A DNA stretch of 64,000 nt, from contig NZ_NEQV01000007.1 of the NCBI RefSeq assembly GCF_002799245.1, positions 1 through 64,000 of the forward strand. The letters are read 5' to 3'. A program made the position numbers and the translations under genes. Of this stretch, positions 1 through 8,192 are shown piece after piece; positions within the stretch are counted from its first letter, which is position 1; each line of letters starts with the position of its first letter. The notes beneath the pieces were generated by a model. It was not told the DNA's origin. It saw only the letters and a program-made list of their open reading frames with translations, and did no database searches. Origin of the DNA: Stenotrophomonas maltophilia (GTDB lineage: Bacteria; Pseudomonadota; Gammaproteobacteria; Xanthomonadales; Xanthomonadaceae).

Positions 1-84
1 CGACGTTAAGGTGCGGGATGGGGATCGCTCGGCTCGTCTGTCGGCTGGTACCCGCAGATATCATGTTGACGGTCCCTCCACCCT

Positions 85-109
85 GGCTCCTACATACCTC
101 GTAGGAGCC
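85..109. repeat. Perfect 9-bp inverted repeat at the left edge
   Basis: ggctcctac and gtaggagcc pair around a 7-nt loop. It lies beyond the fliR stop on that gene's strand and could end or stabilise fliR mRNA, but it has no T-run. Nothing else in 1-210 looks coding. Confidence 0.5.
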
Positions 110-154
110 GGGAGGAACATACAAGCCCATGCTCGGCTGCCTTTGGCCGAAGCT

Positions 155-180
155 GCAGCGGAGCGTGGGCTCCGCTCTAC
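155..180 (-). repeat. SMAG-type GTAG palindrome downstream of fliR
   Basis: On the minus strand this begins with GTAG and holds an 8-bp stem (agcggagc/gctccgct) around a 4-nt loop, the form of the short GTAG palindromes known from S. maltophilia. It sits 31 bp past the fliR stop, where such elements commonly fold in mRNA 3' ends. Confidence 0.6.
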
Positions 181-210
181 AGAAATGCGTGCACGAAGGT
201 GATGAACGGG

Positions 211-1002
211 TCAGCGTGTGACCGCGTCCGCAGCCTGGAAGGCAGCATCGAACAGGCGCTGTACCGGCGGCCCCATTTCCCCGGCCAGCAGCGCCAGCAG
301 GAACAGGCCCAGCAACAGCGAGACCGGCAGGCCCAGCTGGATCGGATTCAGTGCAGGGGCGGCACGCGCCAGTACGCCGAAGGCCAGGTTCACGGCCAGC
401 ATCGCCACGGTGAGCGGAATGGCCAGCGTCAACGCGCCACGCAGCACGGTGAGCAGGAAGGTCGGGGCGATGCTGAAGAAGGCATGCGGGTCCGGGAGCG
501 GAGCGCCGATCGGCAGCGCGCGATAGCTGTCCACCAGCAGCGAGATCAACGCCAGGTGGCCATTGGCGGTGAAGAACAACAGGCCGAACAGCAGGTAGAA
601 CCACTGCCCGATCACGCCGGAGGTGCCGCCACGCAGCGGATCGCTCATCTGCGCGAAGGCCAGGCCGGTGCCCTGCGCGATCAGTTCGCCGGCCATCGCA
701 CCGGCTTCAAATACCAGCCGCAGCATGAAGCCGATGGAGACGCCGATGGCCAGCTCGCGGGCGATGGTCAGCACGGTGGCAGCGTCGAAGCCGGTCCAGT
801 CCGGTACTGGTGGCAGCAGCGGGGCCAGCGCGATGGCCAGGGTGCCGGCCAGCACCACGCGCACCCGCGACGGTACCGCACGGGTACCGACCATGGGCAT
901 GGCCATGGCCACCGCGCCGATGCGCAGCATGGTCCACGGCACGGTGCCGATCATGCCGAAGGCCTGCAGGCCGTCGGCAGCCATCTGGGTGGCGGCGTCC
1001 AT
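211..1002 (-). CDS. fliR: Flagellar export apparatus protein FliR
   Basis: 263 residues, normal for FliR, an inner-membrane part of the flagellar type III export gate with FliP and FliQ. The sequence is strongly hydrophobic with about six membrane segments, for example around residues 15-40 and 170-235, and the N-terminal region MAADGLQAFGMIGTVPW is typical. It is the last gene of the fliL-R run, 13 bp after fliQ. The window edge lies just beyond it, so whether flhB follows cannot be seen. Confidence 0.95.
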   Translation of the reverse strand: MDAATQMAADGLQAFGMIGTVPWTMLRIGAVAMAMPMVGTRAVPSRVRVVLAGTLAIALAPLLPPVPDWTGFDAATVLTIARELAIGVSIGFMLRLVFEAGAMAGELIAQGTGLAFAQMSDPLRGGTSGVIGQWFYLLFGLLFFTANGHLALISLLVDSYRALPIGAPLPDPHAFFSIAPTFLLTVLRGALTLAIPLTVAMLAVNLAFGVLARAAPALNPIQLGLPVSLLLGLFLLALLAGEMGPPVQRLFDAAFQAADAVTR

Positions 1003-1015
1003 CGAAGCGCGCGTC

Positions 1016-1285
1016 CTAGCCGATCAGGTGCGGAATGCGCTGGAACAGCAGCGTGGTGAATTCAACCAGGTGGCCGATCAGCAGGCTGCCCAGCGCGAAC
1101 AGCACCGCGGTCAGCGCCGCCGCCTTGGCGACGAAGGCAATGGTCGGTTCATTGAGCTGGGTCGCCGCCTGCACCACACCCACCACCACACCCACCACCA
1201 GCACGGTGAGCAGCAGCGGGCCGGCCACCCACAACACGGTGATCAGGCCGCCACGCAGTTCGGTCAAGGCAAGTTCGGGAGTCAT
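1016..1285 (-). CDS. fliQ: Flagellar export apparatus protein FliQ
   Basis: 89 residues with two long hydrophobic segments (about 17-38 and 50-72), the size and layout of FliQ in the export gate. It starts MTPELALTELRGGL, close to the family N-terminus. It lies between fliP and fliR. The 51-bp gap to fliP is unusually wide for this tight operon and holds a GTAG palindrome. Confidence 0.95.
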   Translation of the reverse strand: MTPELALTELRGGLITVLWVAGPLLLTVLVVGVVVGVVQAATQLNEPTIAFVAKAAALTAVLFALGSLLIGHLVEFTTLLFQRIPHLIG

Positions 1286-1304
1286 TCGGGTTCCATCTGC
1301 TTAT

Positions 1305-1329
1305 GTAGAGTCGAGCCCTGCTCGACTGC
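1305..1329 (+). repeat. SMAG-type palindrome between fliP and fliQ
   Basis: GTAG followed by a 7-bp stem (agtcgag/ctcgact) with a 5-nt loop. It sits inside the fliL-R operon, so it would be transcribed and fold within the polycistronic mRNA. Confidence 0.6.
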
Positions 1330-1336
1330 CTCTAAA

Positions 1337-2116
1337 TCACGCCGGGTTGAAGCTCGCCGCCAACGTACCCACGGTCAGCACCCAGCCATCCACCAGCACG
1401 AACAGCAGGATCTTGAACGGTGCCGACACCAGCATCGGCGACAGCATCATCATGCCCATCGACATCAGCACGCTGGCGACGACCAGGTCGATGATCACGA
1501 ACGGGATGAAGATCAGGAAGCCGATCTCGAACGCGGTCTTCAGTTCGCTGGTGACGAACGAAGCGACCAGCACCGGGAACGGGATCGCATCGGGGCTGGC
1601 GTAGGTGCCGTGCCCGGCGATGCCGGCGAAGGTCATCAGGTCGGTCTCGCGGATCTGCGCCAGCATGAACCCGCGCAGTGGCTGCGTGGTCAACGTCCAG
1701 GCGGTCTGGAAGTCGATGTCGCCATTGAGGTAGGGCGCCATGCCCGCGCTCCACGCCTTGTCCCAGGTCGGCATCATCACCATTGCGGTGAGGAACAGGG
1801 CCAGGCCCAGCAGTACCTGGTTGGACGGCGTCTGGCCGGTTCCCAGTGCCTGGCGCAGCAGGCCCAGCACGATGATGATGCGGGTGAACGAGGTCAGCAC
1901 CAGCAGCATCGACGGGATCAGGGTGATCGCGGTCATCAGCAGCAGGGTCTGCAGCGGCAGGCTGACCGGCTGGCCGCCGATCTTGCCGACGTTGACGTCC
2001 GGCAGCGGGGTGGCCTGCGCGCCGGGCGCGGCGAACGCCAGCGCCGGCAACAGGCACAGGGCAAGCAACAGCAGCCACGGCATCAGGGTGGCAAGACGGG
2101 TACGGGTGACACGCAT
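1337..2116 (-). CDS. fliP: Flagellar export apparatus protein FliP
   Basis: 259 residues from the ATG at 2116, chosen because it begins a signal peptide (MRVTRTRLATLMPWLLL, cleaved near AFA-AP), normal for FliP; the longer frame upstream is fliO antisense-frame noise. The family signatures are present: SLPLQTLLLMTAITLIPS, LTSFTRIIIVL, and the C-terminal membrane segments ending near VDGWVLTVGTLAASF. FliP forms the core of the flagellar export gate. It starts 1 bp after the fliO stop. Confidence 0.96.
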   Translation of the reverse strand: MRVTRTRLATLMPWLLLLALCLLPALAFAAPGAQATPLPDVNVGKIGGQPVSLPLQTLLLMTAITLIPSMLLVLTSFTRIIIVLGLLRQALGTGQTPSNQVLLGLALFLTAMVMMPTWDKAWSAGMAPYLNGDIDFQTAWTLTTQPLRGFMLAQIRETDLMTFAGIAGHGTYASPDAIPFPVLVASFVTSELKTAFEIGFLIFIPFVIIDLVVASVLMSMGMMMLSPMLVSAPFKILLFVLVDGWVLTVGTLAASFNPA

Positions 2117-2117
2117 G

Positions 2118-2537
2118 TCAGGGATCCTTGCGCAGCCGCTGCTGCAGCAGCTGGGCGAAATTCGGCAGGTTCTTGAAGTCCGGCACGCGTACCGGAGCCG
2201 GTGGCGGCAGCGGCTCGGGCAGGGTATGCAGGGTGTTGATGCCGCCGGCGGTGACGCCCAGCAGCAGTTGCTGGCCGTTGACCTCCACCACCACCACGCG
2301 CTCCTTGGCGCCGACACTGAGGCTGGCCACCAGCTTCATGCCTTCGGCCGGGCGGAAGCCACTGCCGGGCATGCGCTTGAGCAACCAGCCCAGGCCGATC
2401 ACCAGTGCCAGCACCGCCAGCAGCGCCAGCACCGCGCCGAACAGGCTCGGTGCAGCGGCCGCGTGCTGGCCGACCTGCGGGCCGATCGGCGCGGCGGTCT
2501 TGCCGACCGCCAGCAGGGTGGAGGCCAGCAGGCTCAA
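2118..2537 (-). CDS. fliO: Flagellar biosynthesis protein FliO
   Basis: 139 residues. A single membrane segment (about residues 31-53, LFGAVLALLAVLALVIGLGW) is followed by a cytoplasmic domain with the FliO pattern VGAKERVVVVEVNGQQLLLG. FliO helps assemble the FliP gate. It overlaps the fliN end by 4 bp, so the two are translationally coupled. Confidence 0.92.
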   Translation of the reverse strand: MSLLASTLLAVGKTAAPIGPQVGQHAAAAPSLFGAVLALLAVLALVIGLGWLLKRMPGSGFRPAEGMKLVASLSVGAKERVVVVEVNGQQLLLGVTAGGINTLHTLPEPLPPPAPVRVPDFKNLPNFAQLLQQRLRKDP

Positions 2538-2869
2538 CGCAGTCTCCGGATCCGCTCGCTCGGGCTGACCACGTCGGTCAGGCGCACGCCGAAGCGGTCA
2601 TTGATCACCACCACTTCGCCGTGTGCGATCAGGGTGCCGTTGACGAACACGTCCAGCGATTCGCCGGCACCGCGCTCCAGTTCCACCACCGAACCCTGGT
2701 TGAGCTGCAGCAGGTTGCGGATCGGCAGGCGGGCACGACCGACTTCCAGCGACAGGGTCACCGGCACATCGAGGATCACGTCCAGGTTCAGGTCCGGACC
2801 ATTCGCCTCATCGGCCTGCAGGCTGCTGAACTGGGCCGGGGTCGGTTCGAGGGCGTCGATATCGTTCAT
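2534..2869 (-). CDS. fliN: Flagellar motor switch protein FliN
   Basis: 111 residues from the ATG at 2869 (MNDIDALEPTPAQ), which overlaps the fliM stop by 4 bp. The C-terminal SpoA domain is clear: LDVILDVPVTLSLEVG, then NLLQLNQGSVVELER and the ending ERIRRLR. FliN forms the base of the C-ring with FliM and FliG. An upstream in-frame extension into fliM was rejected because it has no similarity to FliN. Confidence 0.96.
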   Translation of the reverse strand: MNDIDALEPTPAQFSSLQADEANGPDLNLDVILDVPVTLSLEVGRARLPIRNLLQLNQGSVVELERGAGESLDVFVNGTLIAHGEVVVINDRFGVRLTDVVSPSERIRRLR

Positions 2870-3870
2870 TGCGGGTCTTCCTGGATGACGGGTACGCGCG
2901 GGCGGGAACCCGGCGGATGGGTAGCGGTGATCTTCACGGCGTTCATGCCGTTGGCGATGCCGAACTCGCCGGTGAACACGGGGATGTTCTCCACGCACAG
3001 CGGCACCTGCGGGCTCAGGTCGATCGGCAGGATGTCGCCGACCTTCAGCTGGGTCAGGTCGCGCAGGGTCATGCGCTTGCTGGCCAGCACGCTGGACAGG
3101 GTGACTTCGGCGATGTTGAGCTGCTCACGCAGGGTCTTGCCCCAGCTCTCGTCGCGGTCGTTGCGGTCGCTCTGGATGCCGGCGTCGAGCAGTTCGCGGA
3201 TCGGCTCCAGCATCGAGTACGGCAGGGTGACGTGGATGTCACCGCCGCCACCGTCGAGCTCGACATGCAGGCGGCACACCACCACGTATTCGCGCGGGGT
3301 CACGATGTTGGCGAAATGCGGGTTGATCTCCGAGTTGATGTACTCGAAGTCGACATCCATCACCGGCGCCCACGCTTCGCGCAGGTCGGCAAAGGTCTGC
3401 TTCAGCAGCAGGTGGATCACCCGCATTTCGGTGGCAGTGAACTCGCGCCCCTCGATGCGGGTGGGGTAGCGCCCGTCGCCGCCGAAGAAGTTGTCGACGA
3501 TGGCGAACACCAGGGTCGGCTCGAACACGATCAGGCCGGTGCCGCGCAGCGGCTTGAAGCGGATCAGGTTCAGGTTGGTCGGCACATACAGCGAGTGCAT
3601 GTAATCGTTGAACTTGATCAGTTCGATGCCGCGCACCGACAGCTCGGCCGAGCGGCGGATCAGGTTGAACAGGCCGATCCGCCACAAGCGCGCAAAGCGC
3701 TCGTGGACCATTTCCAGGGTCGGCATGCGACCACGGATGATGCGGTCCTGGCTGGCGAAGTCGTACGAACGCGCTTCGCCTGACGGGGGTTCCGCATCGG
3801 TCTCGACCGCGCCACTGTCCACGCCATGGAGCAGGGCATCGATCTCGTCCTGGGACAGCAGATCATTCAT
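2866..3870 (-). CDS. fliM: Flagellar motor switch protein FliM
   Basis: 334 residues. The N-terminal CheY-P binding peptide LLSQDEIDALLHGV is present, followed by the CheC-like middle domain (PTLEMVHERFARLWR, ending near PYSMLEPIRELLD) and a C-terminal SpoA domain. FliM lets phosphorylated CheY switch rotation. The gene lies 10 bp after fliL in the fliL-R transcript, and its stop overlaps the fliN start. Confidence 0.97.
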   Translation of the reverse strand: MNDLLSQDEIDALLHGVDSGAVETDAEPPSGEARSYDFASQDRIIRGRMPTLEMVHERFARLWRIGLFNLIRRSAELSVRGIELIKFNDYMHSLYVPTNLNLIRFKPLRGTGLIVFEPTLVFAIVDNFFGGDGRYPTRIEGREFTATEMRVIHLLLKQTFADLREAWAPVMDVDFEYINSEINPHFANIVTPREYVVVCRLHVELDGGGGDIHVTLPYSMLEPIRELLDAGIQSDRNDRDESWGKTLREQLNIAEVTLSSVLASKRMTLRDLTQLKVGDILPIDLSPQVPLCVENIPVFTGEFGIANGMNAVKITATHPPGSRPRVPVIQEDPQ

Positions 3871-3880
3871 CGGTGGGCCC

Positions 3881-4396
3881 TTACTGGGTCACGAAGCTGG
3901 TGAACAGCAGATCGTCGGCGCCGTTGCTGCCGGTCTCGGCCTTGAGCACCTTCTGCACCTCGGCCAGCGAATCGGCCTGCAGCTTCTGCTTGCCGGCGAC
4001 ATCGGCGATCTGGTCCGGGCTGACCTGCGAGAACAACATCAGCAGGCGCGCGCGGATGGCCGGGGCGTGGGTCTTGATCGCTTCCAGCGCGGCCGGGTCG
4101 CGGGTCATCAGCTGAACCTCCAGCTGCAGGTAGCGCGGGCCGTCGAGCGGGCCATTGAGGTTGACCACGAACGCCGGGTCCAGCGCGAAGTACTGTGCCG
4201 GGGCCGGGGTAGCGCTCTTCTTCGGCGCCTGCGCGGCCTTGTCTTCGTGCTTGGGCTGGGTGAAGAACCACACGCCGCCACCGGCGGCAGCGGCGGCCAG
4301 TACGGCCACCAGTGCGGTGATCAGGATCGGACTGCGCGGCTTGGCGGCCTTGTCCTTCTCGGCGGTCTTCTTGGTTTTGTCAGCGGCTGCGGCCAC
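3881..4396 (-). CDS. fliL: Flagellar basal body-associated protein FliL
   Basis: 171 residues. A lysine-rich cytoplasmic start is followed by one membrane helix (about 22-46, SPILITALVAVLAAAAAGGG) and the periplasmic FliL domain with PAFVVNLNGP, RYLQLEVQLMTRDP and the family ending LLFTSFVTQ. FliL surrounds the stator and supports torque. It heads its own transcript, with a sigma-54 type promoter about 36 bp upstream. Confidence 0.94.
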   Translation of the reverse strand: MAAAADKTKKTAEKDKAAKPRSPILITALVAVLAAAAAGGGVWFFTQPKHEDKAAQAPKKSATPAPAQYFALDPAFVVNLNGPLDGPRYLQLEVQLMTRDPAALEAIKTHAPAIRARLLMLFSQVSPDQIADVAGKQKLQADSLAEVQKVLKAETGSNGADDLLFTSFVTQ

Positions 4397-4431
4397 GGGG
4401 TGAAGCTCCTGAGGGTTGCTTCACCGGGATA

Positions 4432-4447
4432 TGCAAGGGGTGTGCCG
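4432..4447 (-). promoter_or_regulatory. Sigma-54 promoter of fliLMNOPQR
   Basis: On the minus strand it reads CGGCAC-ACCCC-TTGCA, against the consensus TGGCAC-N5-TTGCA, with correct GG-to-GC spacing. It lies in the only sizeable gap (129 bp) between fliK and fliL, about 36 bp before the fliL ATG, with FleQ and RpoN2 encoded nearby. Confidence 0.8.
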
Positions 4448-4525
4448 AAGGCGGCGCGGCGCGGTGCGACGGAATTCCGTCGGAGGCCCGGTTCGGCAGG
4501 TGCCGGCCTTGGCCGGCACGCGCTG

Positions 4526-5701
4526 TCAGGCGTACGCGTCCAGCAATCCGCGCTGGCGGATCAACTGTGCGGGCGACACGCTGGCCTCGCCCGGCGTCGG
4601 TTCTCCGTCGCCGGCCATGCCGCCGCCACCCGGCGATCCCGATGCATTGCCGTCACCGCCGGGCGCCTGGTGGCCGACATCGGCGTGGGCCAGCTGGAAT
4701 CCCTGTTCGCCCAGCAGCTCGCGCAGGCGCGGCAGGCTGCTTTCCAGCGCCTGCCGAACATCCACGTGCGGGCTGCTGAAGCTGGCGTGCACCTTGTCGC
4801 CGTTCAACTGCAGGCGCACATCGACCGGGCCCATGTCGTCCGGGCTCAGGCGGATGTGGGCGTGGCCGATCTTCTGGTCGGCCAGCCAGCCCAGGCGAGC
4901 GCCCATGGCCTGATCGAAGCCATCGTCCCCCAGCACCGGCTTCGGCGTGGGTTCGCCATTGAAGATCGCGTTGCCGGTGGCGAGCGCCGCTTTCAGGTCC
5001 TGTACGGCGGCCGCGGCCGGTGCGTGCAGCAGCGGTGCACCGGCGCGGTCGCCGACGGCAGCCACGTCGCTGCCTTCGCCACGCTCGCTGCGCTTGCCGG
5101 GCAGGATCGTCTCCGGCAATGGCAGCGCGGTGGCATCGTCAGCGCCGGCCGCCGCCGGTTTGCTGTTGGCCGCCGGTGCGGCAGCGGCAGCGGCGGCCGG
5201 CGCGGCTGCCGGCAGTGCCGGGTTCGCGGCGGCGCCAGCGGGCAGCGCCGTGCCGTCGCTGGCCAGCAACGGCGCAGCGGCAGTGGGCAGAGCGGCGGCC
5301 GGATCGGCGGGCGTCGGCATCGCCAGCACCAGGCCGGCCAGGCCGAGCGGTGGCCACGGGGCGTCCTCGGGCGCGGCAGGCTTGTCCTTGTCGGTGCCGG
5401 GTCCCGCAGGGGTCACGGCAACCGGCGGCAGTGGCGGCGTTTCCGCTGTTGTCGCTTCGGCGTCCGCGTTGCGTTCGCCCGGTGCCTGGCCATTGCTGTC
5501 GGCGGTCGACGGCTGGCCCGGCGTGGTGGCAGGCGGGGTCGGCGTGGCTGCGTTGCCGCCCGCGGCAGGCGCAGGGGGCGCGCCGCCCTGCAGCAGCTGG
5601 CTGAAGTCCTTTCCGCCCTCGCTGCGTGAGGCACGCGCGGCACTGTTGCTGGTGGCGGGTGTGGCCGTGTTGGCACCGCCGGCGAGCGGGGCGGGCATCA
5701 C
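4526..5701 (-). CDS. fliK: Flagellar hook-length control protein FliK
   Basis: 391 residues. The first 250 are Ala/Pro/Gly-rich and low in complexity, as in FliK rulers. The C-terminal hook-length domain (about 275-350) has the motif HIRLSPDDMGPVDVRLQLNG. FliK measures the hook and triggers the export switch to filament proteins. The start overlaps the fliJ stop by 4 bp, and it closes the fliE-K transcript. The identity rests on the C-terminal domain and position. Confidence 0.92.
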   Translation of the reverse strand: MMPAPLAGGANTATPATSNSAARASRSEGGKDFSQLLQGGAPPAPAAGGNAATPTPPATTPGQPSTADSNGQAPGERNADAEATTAETPPLPPVAVTPAGPGTDKDKPAAPEDAPWPPLGLAGLVLAMPTPADPAAALPTAAAPLLASDGTALPAGAAANPALPAAAPAAAAAAAPAANSKPAAAGADDATALPLPETILPGKRSERGEGSDVAAVGDRAGAPLLHAPAAAAVQDLKAALATGNAIFNGEPTPKPVLGDDGFDQAMGARLGWLADQKIGHAHIRLSPDDMGPVDVRLQLNGDKVHASFSSPHVDVRQALESSLPRLRELLGEQGFQLAHADVGHQAPGGDGNASGSPGGGGMAGDGEPTPGEASVSPAQLIRQRGLLDAYA

Positions 5702-6165
5702 GAGCGGCCTCCCTGCTCGGCGCCGTCCTGGTCCTCGGCCTGCACCAGGCGTGCGCGCCGCGCACCAATGTCGTCCATCTCGCGCTGGTCGCGGCGGTCG
5801 GTCACCACCTTTTCCTGCGCGCGGTAGCTGGCGGCCAGCTGCTCCAGCACGGCCTTGTCACGGCTGGCCAGGATCAGGCGGGCGCGCTCGGCTTCCACTT
5901 TTTCGCGGTTGCCGTTGACCGTGGCCTGCTGCTGCTCGACCGCACTGTCCAGGCGATCGAGGAAGGCGCGGCGGTTCAGCAGCTGCGCCGGGCTGGTCGC
6001 CGCCATCTGGGCGTTGGCGTACTCCTCGGCATAACGGCGCAGTTCGTCCAATCGCGATAGATGGGTGTCGAGCACGCGCTGGCGTTCGGCCAGGTCGCGG
6101 GCGACTGCGTCCTCGTGTTCCTGGGCCCGCTTGAGCAGGGGATCGATGCGCTTGGACTGGTTCAT
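5698..6165 (-). CDS. fliJ: Flagellar export chaperone FliJ
   Basis: 155 residues, nearly all charged helix with a coiled-coil pattern (RAQEHEDAVARDLAERQRVL and further heptads), as in FliJ, the stalk of the FliI export ATPase. It lies 3 bp after fliI and overlaps fliK by 4 bp. FliJ proteins are poorly conserved, so the name leans on size, coiled coil and position. Confidence 0.9.
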   Translation of the reverse strand: MNQSKRIDPLLKRAQEHEDAVARDLAERQRVLDTHLSRLDELRRYAEEYANAQMAATSPAQLLNRRAFLDRLDSAVEQQQATVNGNREKVEAERARLILASRDKAVLEQLAASYRAQEKVVTDRRDQREMDDIGARRARLVQAEDQDGAEQGGRS

Positions 6166-6168
6166 GGC

Positions 6169-7554
6169 TTAACTCTCTTGTTCCACCAGGCGCTGCAGCG
6201 CCGCCTGGCTGTGCGGGAGATCTGCGGCCTTGGCAACGTCCTGGCCGAGGAACTCCATGATTTCCGGCCAGCGTTCCAGGGCTTCGTCGGTGGCCGCGTC
6301 GTTGCCGCGCTGGTAGGCACCGATCGCGATCAGGTCACGGTTGGCCGAGTAGGCCGAGACCAGTCGCTTCAACTTGCGGATGCGCAGGCGCCACGGTTCG
6401 TCAGCGATTTCCGTGACCACGCGGCTGACCGACGATTCGACGTCGATGGCCGGGTACAGGCCGCTGTCGGCCACGCGGCGCGACAGCAGGATGTGACCGT
6501 CGAGGATCGCGCGCGCGGCGTCGGCGATCGGATCCTGCGGATCATCGCCTTCGGTCAGTACGGTATAGAACGCGGTGATCGAGCCACGGCCCTTGGCGCC
6601 GTTGCCGGCGCGTTCGACCAGTGCCGGCAGCTTGGCGAACACCGAGGGCGGGTAGCCGCGGGTGGTCGGTGGTTCGCCGACCGACAGGCCGATCTCGCGT
6701 TGCGCCTGGGCGAAGCGGGTCAGCGAGTCCATCAGCAGCAGCACGTTCAGGCCCTGGTCGCGGAACCACTCGGCAATGGCCGTGGCGCGGTAGGCGCCGT
6801 GCAGGCGCGCCAGCGGCGGCCGGTCGGCAGGGCTGGCAACCACCACGGCGCGGCGCAGGCCTTCCTCGCCCAGCGTGGTCTCGACGAAATCGCGCACTTC
6901 GCGGCCACGTTCACCGATCAGGCCGACCACGATGACGTCGGCGGCGGTGTAACGGGTCATCATGCCCAGCAGCGTCGACTTGCCGACGCCGGAGCCGGCG
7001 AACAGGCCCACACGCTGGCCGCGGCCGATCGGCAGCAACGCGTTGATCGCGCGCACGCCCACGTCCAGCGGCTGGGTGATCGGTTCACGCGCCAGCGGAT
7101 TGATCGACACGCCGGCCATGCCGACGTGGCCTTCTGCGCGGATCGGGCCCTTGCCATCCAGCGGCACGCCGTCGCTGTCGATGACGCGGCCGAGCAGGCC
7201 TTCGCCCACTTCCACGCCGCCGCGTCGCGCCGATGGCACCACCCGGGCGTTGGGCAGCAGGCCATGCAGTTCGGCGCTGGGCATCAGGTAGGTGCGTTCG
7301 CCGGCGAAGCCGACCACTTCGGCATCGACCCAGCCACCATCGACCACTTCCACCTTGCAGCTGGCACCCAGCGGCGCCTCGCAGCCGACCGCTTCCAGGG
7401 TGAGCCCGACCGCGCGGCGCAGCACGCCCTCGCGGATCAGGCCGCGACCATGCGCGGTATCCACGCGCAGGCCATCCAGGCGCCGGGCCAGGCGCAGGTT
7501 GCGGGCCACCGCCCAGTCGGCCGGCGGCGCCGCCGGTTGCGCTTCGGCGCTCAT
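6169..7554 (-). CDS. fliI: Flagellum-specific ATP synthase FliI
   Basis: 461 residues, F1-beta-like ATPase that powers flagellar export. The Walker A loop AGSGVGKST is at about 186-194 and the Walker B region NVLLLMDSLTRFAQAQREI follows; GERGREVRDFVE is the family signature. FliH at the immediate upstream position is its regulator, and the genes overlap by 4 bp. Confidence 0.97.
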   Translation of the reverse strand: MSAEAQPAAPPADWAVARNLRLARRLDGLRVDTAHGRGLIREGVLRRAVGLTLEAVGCEAPLGASCKVEVVDGGWVDAEVVGFAGERTYLMPSAELHGLLPNARVVPSARRGGVEVGEGLLGRVIDSDGVPLDGKGPIRAEGHVGMAGVSINPLAREPITQPLDVGVRAINALLPIGRGQRVGLFAGSGVGKSTLLGMMTRYTAADVIVVGLIGERGREVRDFVETTLGEEGLRRAVVVASPADRPPLARLHGAYRATAIAEWFRDQGLNVLLLMDSLTRFAQAQREIGLSVGEPPTTRGYPPSVFAKLPALVERAGNGAKGRGSITAFYTVLTEGDDPQDPIADAARAILDGHILLSRRVADSGLYPAIDVESSVSRVVTEIADEPWRLRIRKLKRLVSAYSANRDLIAIGAYQRGNDAATDEALERWPEIMEFLGQDVAKAADLPHSQAALQRLVEQES

Positions 7555-8192
7555 GCGATGGCTCCGGTCTGGCGGATCACCGCATCCAGCGCGCCGCGCA
7601 GGCGGGCTTCCAGGGTGCCATCGATGCGCACGGCTTCGGCGTGCACGCGCAGGTCGCCACGGCTGAGGCTGGTGTCGGGCACCAGGCGCTGCTGCGGCGA
7701 CAGGTTCAGCAGTGGGGCGAGGGCGGCGATGTCATCCGGGTGGAGCCGCACTTCCACCTCGCGGGTACTGCCGCCCACTGCGTCGATCGCTTCGCCGACC
7801 AGTTGTGCCAGTAGCGCCGGCTCGGCTTCGTAGGCGCGGCCGACCAGCGCGCCGGCAATGCGCACCGCCAGTTCGCCCAGTGCACCGACCACTTCGTTCT
7901 CCAGCCGCACCAGCGGCCGGCTGAAGTTGTCCAGGATGCCTTCGATCTGCGCGGCGAGGCGACGCACCTCGGCCTGGCCCTGGCCGTAGCCGTCGGCATG
8001 GCCCTGATCGAACCCTTCCTTCTCGGCGCTGTCCTGGATCGCCTGGATTTCCTCCAGGGTCGGCAGCTGCAGCGGCGGCTCCGGTTCGTGTTCCGGGTCC
8101 GGCTCGGTGAGTTCGAATGCGTCCTCCCGCTCCAGCGCCGGTTCGGGCTGGGCCAGCAGGTCCGGGGCAAGCCAGCGCACGACGTTGCTCAC
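7551..8192 (-). CDS. fliH: Flagellar assembly protein FliH
   Basis: 213 residues. An acidic N-terminal half (DAFELTEPDPEHEPEPP) is followed by helices with the glycine-spaced stretch EGFDQGHADGYGQGQAEV typical of FliH, then the conserved C-terminal domain (VEVRLHPDDIAAL). FliH binds and restrains FliI. It overlaps fliG and fliI by 4 bp each. Confidence 0.93.
   Translation of the reverse strand: MSNVVRWLAPDLLAQPEPALEREDAFELTEPDPEHEPEPPLQLPTLEEIQAIQDSAEKEGFDQGHADGYGQGQAEVRRLAAQIEGILDNFSRPLVRLENEVVGALGELAVRIAGALVGRAYEAEPALLAQLVGEAIDAVGGSTREVEVRLHPDDIAALAPLLNLSPQQRLVPDTSLSRGDLRVHAEAVRIDGTLEARLRGALDAVIRQTGAIA

Noticed and set aside
199..5629. Long plus-strand open frames opposite fliR to fliK (for example 199-1059, 1740-2888, 3608-5629)
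   Set aside because: They mirror well-supported flagellar genes, are rich in Arg, Gln and His as expected of high-GC shadow frames, and have no family signatures.
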